A stretch of 64,000 nucleotides of DNA. Origin: an uncultured Lachnospiraceae bacterium (GTDB taxonomy: Bacteria > Bacillota > Clostridia > Lachnospirales > Lachnospiraceae). The notes below the pieces were generated by a model, which worked only from the letters and a program-made list of their open reading frames with translations, was not told the origin of the DNA and ran no database searches. The DNA is taken from contig CACZBD010000005.1 in the NCBI GenBank assembly GCA_902779305.1, forward strand, positions 1-64,000, written 5' to 3'. Below, one piece after another: positions 53,246-61,168 of this stretch (position 1 is the stretch's first letter; every line of letters begins with the position of its first letter). The position numbers and the translations under genes are program-made.

Positions 53246-55492
53246 TTATTTAGCCTCTTTCTTCACGATCTTTGTCTTGAAGATGTACCAAAGAGCGCTC
53301 GCGATGCAGACGGAAGAATAAGCGCCGCAGATGATACCCATCATCAGCGGAAGGGCGAACTCTTTGATCGAGCTGACGCCGTTGATGTAAAGCGCTGCAA
53401 CCATGATGAAGGTTGTCAGGGAAGTGAAGATACTTCTCGACAGGGTCTGGTTGACACATTTGTTTACAACCTCTGCAAGATCCTCATTCTTACGCATATT
53501 GCGTAAAGCTTCACGGATCCTGTCGAAGATAACGATCGTTGCGTTGATCGAATAACCGACAAGGGTCAGCATGCAGGCGATGAAAGAAGATCCGACGGAT
53601 ACTCTGGCGATCGCGTAGAATGCAAGAACGACCAGCACATCATGCATCAGACAGATCACGGAACTTGCGCCGAAACGAAGATCCGAGAAACGGAACCAGA
53701 TATAAACCAGCATCAGGGCGATCGCGACGATGATGGAAATAACTGCATCTTTCTTCATCTCATTTCCGATCGTTGCGGAAATGGTCTCTGCCTGGATGTT
53801 TTCTTCAGCTACACCGAAGTTATCTTCCATGGCCTTATTGAATTCTTCTCTTTCCGAAACATTCAGTGTTCTGGTCTTGAAGATCACTTCGTTGGAATTG
53901 TTGACCTTGGTCACCTGGACATTCCCGTCACCGGTGATCTTTTCAATATAAGGAACCACTTTAGACTCAATGTCTGCCAGTTCCATATTTTCATTAAAGT
54001 TGACATTGGTGGATGTTCCGCCTAAGAATTCCAGTGAGAAATTCAGAGCATGATCACCCTTAGCACCATGGATCGCCATACCGATAAAGCCGGCAACGAT
54101 CACCGCGGCAGAGATCCCGATAAAGATATGTTTCTTGCTCAGGAAGTCGATCTGCTTGCGCTCTTTGGCACTGCCATACCACTTTTCATTCTGGATGCCG
54201 AGCGCAAACAGCGCCTGCATGATAAATTTGGTAACAAACAGGGCCGTGATCATGGACAGAACAATACCAAGGATCAGGGTCTGTGCAAATCCTCTGATGG
54301 AACCGGAACCGAAGATCAGAAGAACGATGCCTGCGATCAATGTCGTCACGTTACCGTCAATGATCGCTGAAAGCGCTTTCTGATAACCGATCTGCATCGC
54401 GGATTTCACGGTCTTGCCGGTCGCGATCTCCTCACGGATCCTGGCAAACGTGATCACGTTCGCATCCACCGCCATACCGATCGACAGGATGATACCTGCG
54501 ATACCGGGAAGGGTCAGCGTAATATCAAACTGTTCTAAGAGAACGAGCATCAGAACCGTATATAACAGCAGGGCCAGAGAAGCCGCAAAACCGGGAACAA
54601 AGTATACAACGATCATGAACACGATCACAACGCCCAGTCCGATCGCACCTGCAACCAGACTCTTAGAGATCGCTTCCTGACCAAGCTGTGCGCCGACCAG
54701 ATTACTGCGCAGTTCTTCCAGTTCCACTTTCAGTCCACCGATACGGATCGTGGAAGCAAGTTTCTCAGCTTCTTCGATATCATCCATACCTGTGATGACA
54801 GCATTTCCGTCCGTGATCGCCGCATTGACACGCGGAACACTGGCAGCCTCGCCGTCATAGTAGATCATGATCGTATCGTTATTCACAACAGCTTCAGCCG
54901 TGGCTTCGGCAAATTTCTTTGTGCCCGATTCATTCAGTGTCAGCTGTACAACGGATTCCGTGTTGCCCATATTGTTCTTCTGGCTTCCGGCTTCCGCCGT
55001 TTTCACATCGGATCCCGTGCAGACGATCGATCCGTCCGCTTCGAGTTCCTCGATGGTCTTGTTCAGCGTATAATCCGGTGTTCCGTCGGCTTTGAATCCG
55101 TTTGCCGTATAGTTCTCGCTGCCATCACTTCCGTACTGCTTGATAAAATACAGGGAACCCGGTCTTCCAAGTTCTTTCAGGACAGTCTCTTTATCATTGA
55201 TCCCCGGGATATCGATATTGATCCGGTCATCGCCTTCCTGATAGACCTGTGATTCCGTACTGTAATGTTCGACACGCTGTTTTAATTTGCCGATCGTGTC
55301 TTCCATATCGGTCTTGGACGGTTTTTCTTCGCCGACCACCTGATAGGTGATGCTTGCACCGCCTCTTAAGTCCAGGCCGAGTTTAATGTTTTTTGCAGCT
55401 CCGGCGCTGTCTCCCCAGATCACAAGATATCCGAGTCCTCCGATCAGGAGCGCCAGTACGATCAATACGATGACCGCGGTTCTCTTTTTCAT
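53246..55492 (-). CDS. secDF: Fused protein translocase subunits SecD and SecF
   Basis: The 748-residue membrane protein has about twelve membrane segments. The SecD half holds LDLRGGASITYQV and the first large external domain, and a SecD-type segment GMAVDANVITFARIREE. The SecF half begins near residue 455 with its own signal-like segment, FSLEFLGGTSTNVNF, and VGYSINATIVIFDRIRE. Fusion is common in Firmicutes. It uses the proton or sodium gradient to help SecYEG export. ATG at 55492 follows AGAGGAGAATCGTA. Confidence 0.94.
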   Translation of the reverse strand: MKKRTAVIVLIVLALLIGGLGYLVIWGDSAGAAKNIKLGLDLRGGASITYQVVGEEKPSKTDMEDTIGKLKQRVEHYSTESQVYQEGDDRINIDIPGINDKETVLKELGRPGSLYFIKQYGSDGSENYTANGFKADGTPDYTLNKTIEELEADGSIVCTGSDVKTAEAGSQKNNMGNTESVVQLTLNESGTKKFAEATAEAVVNNDTIMIYYDGEAASVPRVNAAITDGNAVITGMDDIEEAEKLASTIRIGGLKVELEELRSNLVGAQLGQEAISKSLVAGAIGLGVVIVFMIVVYFVPGFAASLALLLYTVLMLVLLEQFDITLTLPGIAGIILSIGMAVDANVITFARIREEIATGKTVKSAMQIGYQKALSAIIDGNVTTLIAGIVLLIFGSGSIRGFAQTLILGIVLSMITALFVTKFIMQALFALGIQNEKWYGSAKERKQIDFLSKKHIFIGISAAVIVAGFIGMAIHGAKGDHALNFSLEFLGGTSTNVNFNENMELADIESKVVPYIEKITGDGNVQVTKVNNSNEVIFKTRTLNVSEREEFNKAMEDNFGVAEENIQAETISATIGNEMKKDAVISIIVAIALMLVYIWFRFSDLRFGASSVICLMHDVLVVLAFYAIARVSVGSSFIACMLTLVGYSINATIVIFDRIREALRNMRKNEDLAEVVNKCVNQTLSRSIFTSLTTFIMVAALYINGVSSIKEFALPLMMGIICGAYSSVCIASALWYIFKTKIVKKEAK

Positions 55493-55662
55493 TACGATTC
55501 TCCTCTTTCCAAATAGAAATATACAGATCAGAATTGCAGTGTCAAAATCACTGCAGTCCAAACATTCCGCACTATTGTATCACAAGAACGCCTTCTTGCA
55601 AAGATTCTTTTCCATATAAATGCGGCAAACGGCAAACTCGATCGAGCCGGCTGACGGCAGTC

Positions 55663-56772
55663 TCAGTTCACCAACTGGTACAGGATGAACAGGATCGCCA
55701 GTGCGATCAGGATCGCGATGATCACGCGGATCGCAGAGATCGGGGATTTTCCGCCGACCTTGCCGCTCTGTCCGTTTACCATGAACTGATAGATCTTACC
55801 CTTATAAGTGAAGCTGGAAATATAGATCGGCAGCATCAGATATTTATAGGTAATGTTAGAATAAGTCGTATTCATGACAAGGCTGCTCACCTCATCCGCA
55901 TTATGATCCCTGCGGATCTTCGAATCGATCAGCCCGCTCAGGCGGTTCTTGATGAACTGTTTTGCTTTTTCCCAGGCATCCTTCAGTCCGATGGAATAAC
56001 GCTCTGCGGCATAACCTGCAATGTACTCCGGCTTATAGGCCTTGTTGTCTTCGGTATCAAACGGCTCGATCATCCGCAGGATATTTGTATCATGCGCATT
56101 GGAAGCTAAGATCAGTTCATCGTCGATAAAATGCTGGAAGGTCCCGGACGTGTTGTGCCAGTCTGTAACCGTTTTCTCTTCATCCCCGTGCTTTACTTTA
56201 CGGTGGATCCCGTACTTTGCGGTATAAGAAGTGTCCGTATCCGCATCAAACGTCCAGTAAGGCAGATAGATCCCCTGGAATTTCTCCGCTTTGGCGCTTT
56301 CCTTGGCAGCTCTCGGGCAGAACAGTTTTCCTTTCAGCCAGGATGAGAATCTCTCACCGGCCTGTTTGGCAGTGATCTTGAACGGTACCACACCGTTCGG
56401 CGCAAGCGTCGTCACATCATTGGCCTCCATGACCTGATTGGAACCGCAGTACGGACATTCGCTGGCCACTTCGAGCGCATCATAGACACTCGTTGCCCCA
56501 CAGGATTTACAGGTAACCGTCTTCTGCGCAACACCCCAGTCACAGTTTCCGGTCAGTTCCGCGGACGCAAAATCAAGTTCCTCGGCCTTCTGCGGAACAT
56601 TCTGTGCAGGCGGGATTTCTTCCATATGGTCACAGAACGGGCAATGCAAGCCTCCCGTTGCCGGGTCGAAATCCATGGTGCCTCCGCAGGCCGGACATTT
56701 TCTGTCCGTTTCTTTCAGCGTGCTTGTGTGTACCGCATTTTGCAGTTCATCGTAATCCTTCACTTCAGCCAT
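55663..56772 (-). CDS. Zinc-ribbon protein with C-terminal membrane anchor
   Basis: The 369-residue protein starts with two zinc ribbons (CPACGG with CPFCDH at about 25-48, and CKSCGA with CPYCGS at about 88-110). A domain with YLPYWTFDADTDTSY and a late KYLMLPIYISSFTYKGKIYQF follows, and a single membrane segment ends the protein (about 345-366). This arrangement is widespread in Firmicutes as a TFIIB-type zinc-ribbon protein of unknown function. The lack of a signal peptide puts the ribbons in the cytoplasm. Confidence 0.85.
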   Translation of the reverse strand: MAEVKDYDELQNAVHTSTLKETDRKCPACGGTMDFDPATGGLHCPFCDHMEEIPPAQNVPQKAEELDFASAELTGNCDWGVAQKTVTCKSCGATSVYDALEVASECPYCGSNQVMEANDVTTLAPNGVVPFKITAKQAGERFSSWLKGKLFCPRAAKESAKAEKFQGIYLPYWTFDADTDTSYTAKYGIHRKVKHGDEEKTVTDWHNTSGTFQHFIDDELILASNAHDTNILRMIEPFDTEDNKAYKPEYIAGYAAERYSIGLKDAWEKAKQFIKNRLSGLIDSKIRRDHNADEVSSLVMNTTYSNITYKYLMLPIYISSFTYKGKIYQFMVNGQSGKVGGKSPISAIRVIIAILIALAILFILYQLVN

Positions 56773-56817
56773 CTCTTGTACCTCACTTCTATAAAATCTC
56801 TTATCCGGTAATGATCT

Positions 56818-58119
56818 CTACTCGGGATCGTCCCGGTCCGCTTCTTCCTCTGTCTCTTCCTCGACCGGATCGGGAAGGGTCATTTTTACCTTGTCGATCC
56901 GGTTCTTATCCATTTCCATGACCTGAAGCGTGGTACCGTCGTCCAGTTCCGCGCTTTCTCCGGCCTCCGGCAGATGATCCAGCTTCTCGATGATCAGACC
57001 GCCGATGGAATCATAGTCCTCGGAATCAAACGAGGTTCCCAGAGCATCATTGATATCATCCAGTTTCAAAGATCCCTCGACCAGATATTCCTGTTCCCCG
57101 ATCTCCCGGATCCTTTCTTTTTCTTCTTCATCGAATTCGTCCCTGATCTCCCCGACGATCTCCTCAAGCAGGTCTTCCAGCGTGATCAGGCCGACCGTAT
57201 CCCCGTACTCATCAAGCACCAGTACCATCGGGATCGAATTCTGCCGCATTTCCGCGAGCAGATCGGACGTCTTCTTGTGTTCGAACGTAAAGTTCGCTTC
57301 GCGCATGATGTCCCGGAGCTTTACTTCTTCCGGGTGATCCATGAACAGCAGATCCTTCATGTTGATGATGCCGATGATATTATCCGTGGATTCCTCGTAA
57401 ACGGGGATCCTGGTGAATTTCTCCTTATCAAAGACCTCTTTGAGTTCCTCATAGGTCGCATCCACGTTCACGCATGCCATTTCCACACGCGGGATCATGA
57501 TATCCTTGGCCAGGGAATCTCCCAGATCGACCACATTGTAGATCATCTGGCGTTCTTCGGATTCCAGTACGCCGTCCTCATGGGAATCTTCCACGATCTT
57601 GCGGAACTCGTACTCGGTCATGGCCGATCTTGCCGCAGCAGGATCCACGCGGAACAGTTTCAAAAATCCGTTTGCCAGAGCATCCACGACAAAGATCACC
57701 GGCGTGAGGATCTTGCTGAGCGCATAGATGATCCCTCCCGAAGACAAAGCCATCTTCTCATTATTGACCGTTGCCATTGTTTTGGGGGTGATCTCGCCAA
57801 AGATCAGGACAAGCAAAGTCAGGATTCCGGTAGCCAGCGCCACATAAGCGTTTCCGAACAGCCGGATCGCCAAAGTGGTTGCCAGCGCAGATGCGGAAAT
57901 GTTCACGACATTGTTGGCGATCAGGATCGTGGAAAGCATCTTGGAAGGCCGCTCCATAAGCTTCAGTACGGTCTTCGCGCGCTTCTTACCATCTTGTGCC
58001 ATCGCTTCCAGTTTCAGCCGGTTCACTGTTGTGAGCGCCGTTTCGGAAGCGGAAAAGAATGCTGATAGAAACAATAAAACTACGAGTATGATACATCGTA
58101 TGACACCATCGGTATCCAA
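56818..58119 (-). CDS. CorC/HlyC-type (CNNM-CBS) membrane protein
   Basis: The 433-residue protein has an N-terminal CNNM membrane domain (about 1-185, with SAFFSASETALTTVNRLKLEAM), two CBS domains (about 200-315, with IMIPRVEMACVN and DEYGDTVGLITLEDLLEEIVGEI) and a C-terminal CorC_HlyC domain (about 330-410). The family transports or controls magnesium or cobalt; haemolysin naming is historical. The start is TTG at 58119, seven bases after AGGAGG. An ATG at 58140 would place that ribosome binding site inside the gene. Confidence 0.9.
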   Translation of the reverse strand: MDTDGVIRCIILVVLLFLSAFFSASETALTTVNRLKLEAMAQDGKKRAKTVLKLMERPSKMLSTILIANNVVNISASALATTLAIRLFGNAYVALATGILTLLVLIFGEITPKTMATVNNEKMALSSGGIIYALSKILTPVIFVVDALANGFLKLFRVDPAAARSAMTEYEFRKIVEDSHEDGVLESEERQMIYNVVDLGDSLAKDIMIPRVEMACVNVDATYEELKEVFDKEKFTRIPVYEESTDNIIGIINMKDLLFMDHPEEVKLRDIMREANFTFEHKKTSDLLAEMRQNSIPMVLVLDEYGDTVGLITLEDLLEEIVGEIRDEFDEEEKERIREIGEQEYLVEGSLKLDDINDALGTSFDSEDYDSIGGLIIEKLDHLPEAGESAELDDGTTLQVMEMDKNRIDKVKMTLPDPVEEETEEEADRDDPE

Positions 58120-58162
58120 GAAAAACCTCCTGTAATTCATGCGTTTCGCAAACTATGAAAGA

Positions 58163-58191
58163 ATCATAAATGATACGTTGTTTACTGTCAA
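58163..58191 (-). promoter_or_regulatory. Promoter of the CorC/HlyC-type gene
   Basis: TTGACA (58186-58191) and TATGAT (58163-58168) are separated by 17 bases on the minus strand. Confidence 0.88.
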
Positions 58192-58211
58192 GTTGACGGG
58201 CCTTTGCCGTC

Positions 58212-59462
58212 TTAATCCCGTCTGAAAATATCTCTGGTGTAGACCTTGTCTGCCACATCATCAAGTTCGCTGTCATAGCGGTTCGCAATGATCGCATCGC
58301 AGCAGGACTTGAATGCGGAAAGATCGTTGATGATCTTCGAGCCGAAAAAAGTCTCTCCGTCGGTAAGCGTCGGTTCATAGATCACCACCGTTGCCCCTTT
58401 TGCCTTGATCCGTTTCATCACACCCTGGATCGAGCTCTGTCTGAAGTTGTCGGAGTTACTCTTCATCGTCAGCCGGTACACACCGATCGTCACCTGTTTC
58501 TCGTGGGAAGGCTCGAACTGATTATCTTCACCGTACCCGTAATACCCGGCCATCTGCAGGACACGGTCTGCGATAAAGTCCTTTCTGGTCCGGTTGGATT
58601 CCACGATGGCGCCGATCAGATTCTCCGGCACATCGGAATAGTTGGCCAGAAGCTGTTTCGTATCCTTGGGCAGGCAGTATCCGCCATAGCCGAAGCTCGG
58701 ATTGTTGTAGCTGTCTCCGATCCTCGGATCCAGACAGACCCCGCGGATGATGTTCTGCGTGTTGAGTCCCTTCATCTCTGCATAAGTGTCCAATTCGTTA
58801 AAATAGGAAACCCTGAGTGCAAGATACGTATTTGCAAACAGCTTTACGGCTTCCGCTTCGGTAAAACTCATATAGAGAACTTCGATCTTTTCTTTGATCG
58901 CGCCCTCTGTCAGAAGGGCCGCAAAAGTCTCCGCCGCCGCTTTCAGTCTCGTATCATTCAGATCCGTTCCCACAATGATCCGGCTCGGATACAGGTTATC
59001 GTAAAGCGCTTTGGATTCTCTTAAGAATTCCGGCGAAAACAGAATGTTGTCTGTTCCTTTTTCCTTGCGGATATGCTCCGTATAGCCGACCGGGATCGTC
59101 GATTTGATGATCATGATCGCATCCGGATTGCATTCCATGACCAGATCGATCACATTCTCGACCGCCGAAGTGTCGAAAAAGTTCTTCTTCGGATCATAAT
59201 TGGTCGGCGCGGCGATCACAACAAAATCCGCATCGGAATAAGCCGCTCTTCCATCCAGCGTGGCCTTCAGCCGCAAATCTTTCGTGGTCAGATATTCCTC
59301 GATCTCCTTATCGACGATCGGGGATTTCTTCCGGTTGATCAGCTCGACCTTCTCCGGTATGATGTCGACAGCCGTCACCTCATGATGCTGCGACAGAAGC
59401 GTCGCAATGGACATTCCGACATAGCCGGTTCCGGCCACCGCGATCTTATAACACTGTTCCAT
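58212..59462 (-). CDS. ugd: UDP-glucose/nucleotide-sugar 6-dehydrogenase
   Basis: The 416-residue enzyme oxidises UDP-glucose (or a similar UDP-sugar) to the uronic acid with two NAD. It shows the Rossmann motif VAGTGYVGM at 9-17, [12 protein letters not shown] near 125, and the catalytic Cys in [11 protein letters not shown] near 261. The length fits the single-domain-pair bacterial form. ATG follows AGAGGAGTTTTGT. UDP-glucuronate would feed surface polysaccharide synthesis, in keeping with the rfbGH genes. Confidence 0.9.
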   Translation of the reverse strand: MEQCYKIAVAGTGYVGMSIATLLSQHHEVTAVDIIPEKVELINRKKSPIVDKEIEEYLTTKDLRLKATLDGRAAYSDADFVVIAAPTNYDPKKNFFDTSAVENVIDLVMECNPDAIMIIKSTIPVGYTEHIRKEKGTDNILFSPEFLRESKALYDNLYPSRIIVGTDLNDTRLKAAAETFAALLTEGAIKEKIEVLYMSFTEAEAVKLFANTYLALRVSYFNELDTYAEMKGLNTQNIIRGVCLDPRIGDSYNNPSFGYGGYCLPKDTKQLLANYSDVPENLIGAIVESNRTRKDFIADRVLQMAGYYGYGEDNQFEPSHEKQVTIGVYRLTMKSNSDNFRQSSIQGVMKRIKAKGATVVIYEPTLTDGETFFGSKIINDLSAFKSCCDAIIANRYDSELDDVADKVYTRDIFRRD

Positions 59463-59493
59463 ACAAAACTCCTCTGCTAATCCTTCGGATTTT

Positions 59494-59706
59494 TTATTTC
59501 TTCTTCGCCTTTGCAGCAGATTCCTTCGTGACCTTCTCCATACGGATGTAGTATTCCAGAAGCCTGATCACATAATCCGGCGCATGTCTGCCATCCAGTT
59601 CCCATTCCGAAACCGTCCTGTAGGGAATTTCGAAATATTCACAGAATTCCTTGCGGTTCATGCCCGTAAGCGCTCTGAGTTCTCTGACCTTTTTCGCTTT
59701 ATCCAT
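59494..59706 (-). CDS. Small helix-turn-helix regulator
   Basis: The 70-residue protein has a single XRE-like helix-turn-helix ([34 protein letters not shown]) and a basic tail (KAKKK). Of two adjacent ATGs, the second (59706) has the better spacing of six bases to GGAGG. Repeats over its own promoter suggest autorepression. It lies 32 bases before ugd and may be read together with it, making ugd a candidate target. Confidence 0.8.
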   Translation of the reverse strand: MDKAKKVRELRALTGMNRKEFCEYFEIPYRTVSEWELDGRHAPDYVIRLLEYYIRMEKVTKESAAKAKKK

Positions 59707-59746
59707 CATTATCCTCCGTTCTTATGCAAAAAACCGTTACAGTATA

Positions 59747-59798
59747 ACTGTGCTACACAACGAGTATAGCACAGTCTGCAGGATAACACAACGTGTAT
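59747..59798 (-). promoter_or_regulatory. Promoter overlaid by two operator repeats
   Basis: On the minus strand TTGTGT (59786-59791) and TATACT (59763-59768) are 17 bases apart. The 13-base element ACACAACG(A/T)GTAT occurs at 59755-59767 over the -10 box and at 59786-59798 over the -35 box, 31 bases apart. A perfect inverted repeat ACTGTGCTA/TAGCACAGT (59747-59755 and 59767-59775) also brackets the -10. The layout suits repression by the HTH protein encoded just downstream. Confidence 0.65.
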
Positions 59799-59848
59799 TA
59801 TAATTTTTGTTCCAAGTCTTCCAGGTAAAGTCACCCGGGATATAATTC

Positions 59849-61033
59849 TTAAAACAGCAGAGAATCCACCTTCGGAAGAAGTTCCGCAAGATGCACGCGG
59901 CAGTTCTCGATCTCTTTTCTTCCCGCATCGGTATTCAGCCCGTTGCGGCGGATGGTGCGGCGCATGATCCTGGCATATCCGATGATCATTGCCTTTTCTT
60001 CGACTTCTTTCATCCTCTTCTCATCCGCCCCGTCTAAGTACAGATGAAGGGATTTCTTCCAGAATTCTACTGCCGTTTCAAACGGGATCCCTAAGAACCG
60101 CATGGCGATCTCATGATCTGTTTCGTTATATCCGACATAGGCATTGAACATGCTGGCGAGCTCAAAGACCGGATGGCCATGGCAGAGCGTATCCATATCG
60201 ATCAGCAGGCTCTCTCCGTTCTGCAGCATGACATTCTTGATATGATAATCCCCGTGCATCATGTGGTTATCTTCCGGCACGGCCTCAACTAGCGCATGCA
60301 GTTTCTCATACTGATCCGCGCTCAGATAGTCCTTCAGAAAATCAGCCCAGTTTAAAGCGACCGCTTTCATATCCGGCATTGATTCCGGCTTAACGACGGT
60401 GGAATGGATGATCTTCAAAAGATCGACGCTCATTCTGACCACTTCGTCCAGATCTTTCTCTTTATTGATCAGTAATTTCGCAAAGCTGGTGGCATTAAGC
60501 AGTTCAAATACGGATCCGTACCCGCCGCCCTCGATTTTGACCACATCATAGGGAATCGCCGTCGGCACGCCGAGCACGAAAGCCGTTCTTGCAAGCTCCC
60601 GCTCTCTGTGGATCTCCGGAAGCGCATCCGGGTTCAGATAAACCTTTACGATCGTATCGGGATCAATGCGGTACACCTTACCGTTTGCGCCCTGTCCGAT
60701 CACTTCGCAGCCTTCCACGCTGATCACGCGGTAAGCTTTCTGCACATCCATCATCTCGGTAAATCCGGTCATTTCAAAGATCTCGTAAACCTCCGGGCTG
60801 ACATTTACAAGCGTCGTATCCGGGACCGCTTTCTTCATACGCAAGATCACGCGAAGGCCTGCACTTGAAATATACTCGAGCGTTTCGCAGTCAATGACAA
60901 GGGACTGCGCCGGGTTCTCTTCCCTGATCTTTGCGATCTCCTCTTCGATCTGCGGCGCAGAGTTGGAATCGATATGTCCTGATAAATCGATGGTCAGTTT
61001 GCCGTCCGAAAATTCATGTTTTACTTGATCCAT
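59849..61033 (-). CDS. STAS domain fused to APH/kinase-like domain
   Basis: The 394-residue cytoplasmic protein starts with a STAS (anti-sigma-factor antagonist) domain (1-105) that keeps LEYISSAGLRVI, including the serine pair that is phosphorylated in SpoIIAA. Residues 108-390 are an aminoglycoside-phosphotransferase-type kinase with a glycine loop VIGQGANGKVYRI, catalytic HGDYHIKN near 261 and metal-binding LIDMDT near 277. The kinase part recalls the TIGR02172 family. Substrate and partners are unknown. GGGAGCACTGACT precedes the ATG and TATAAT lies at 61068-61073. Confidence 0.85.
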   Translation of the reverse strand: MDQVKHEFSDGKLTIDLSGHIDSNSAPQIEEEIAKIREENPAQSLVIDCETLEYISSAGLRVILRMKKAVPDTTLVNVSPEVYEIFEMTGFTEMMDVQKAYRVISVEGCEVIGQGANGKVYRIDPDTIVKVYLNPDALPEIHRERELARTAFVLGVPTAIPYDVVKIEGGGYGSVFELLNATSFAKLLINKEKDLDEVVRMSVDLLKIIHSTVVKPESMPDMKAVALNWADFLKDYLSADQYEKLHALVEAVPEDNHMMHGDYHIKNVMLQNGESLLIDMDTLCHGHPVFELASMFNAYVGYNETDHEIAMRFLGIPFETAVEFWKKSLHLYLDGADEKRMKEVEEKAMIIGYARIMRRTIRRNGLNTDAGRKEIENCRVHLAELLPKVDSLLF

Positions 61034-61156
61034 AGTCAGTGCTCCCGTCTGTGAATATTTTTCTCAATTATAATATAATTCGCCCCCACGCTCAAGCAGA
61101 CCGAGACCGATTTTCCTTTTTTTGCTATGGTAGTACCTTTTTTTTCATATTTGCAT

Positions 61157-61162
61157 TATAAT
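61157..61162 (+). promoter_or_regulatory. -10 box of a probable leaderless promoter
   Basis: TATAAT ends six bases before the ATG at 61169, so transcription should start at or next to the start codon. No clear -35 box is seen. Confidence 0.6.
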
Positions 61163-61168
61163 GAGTAC

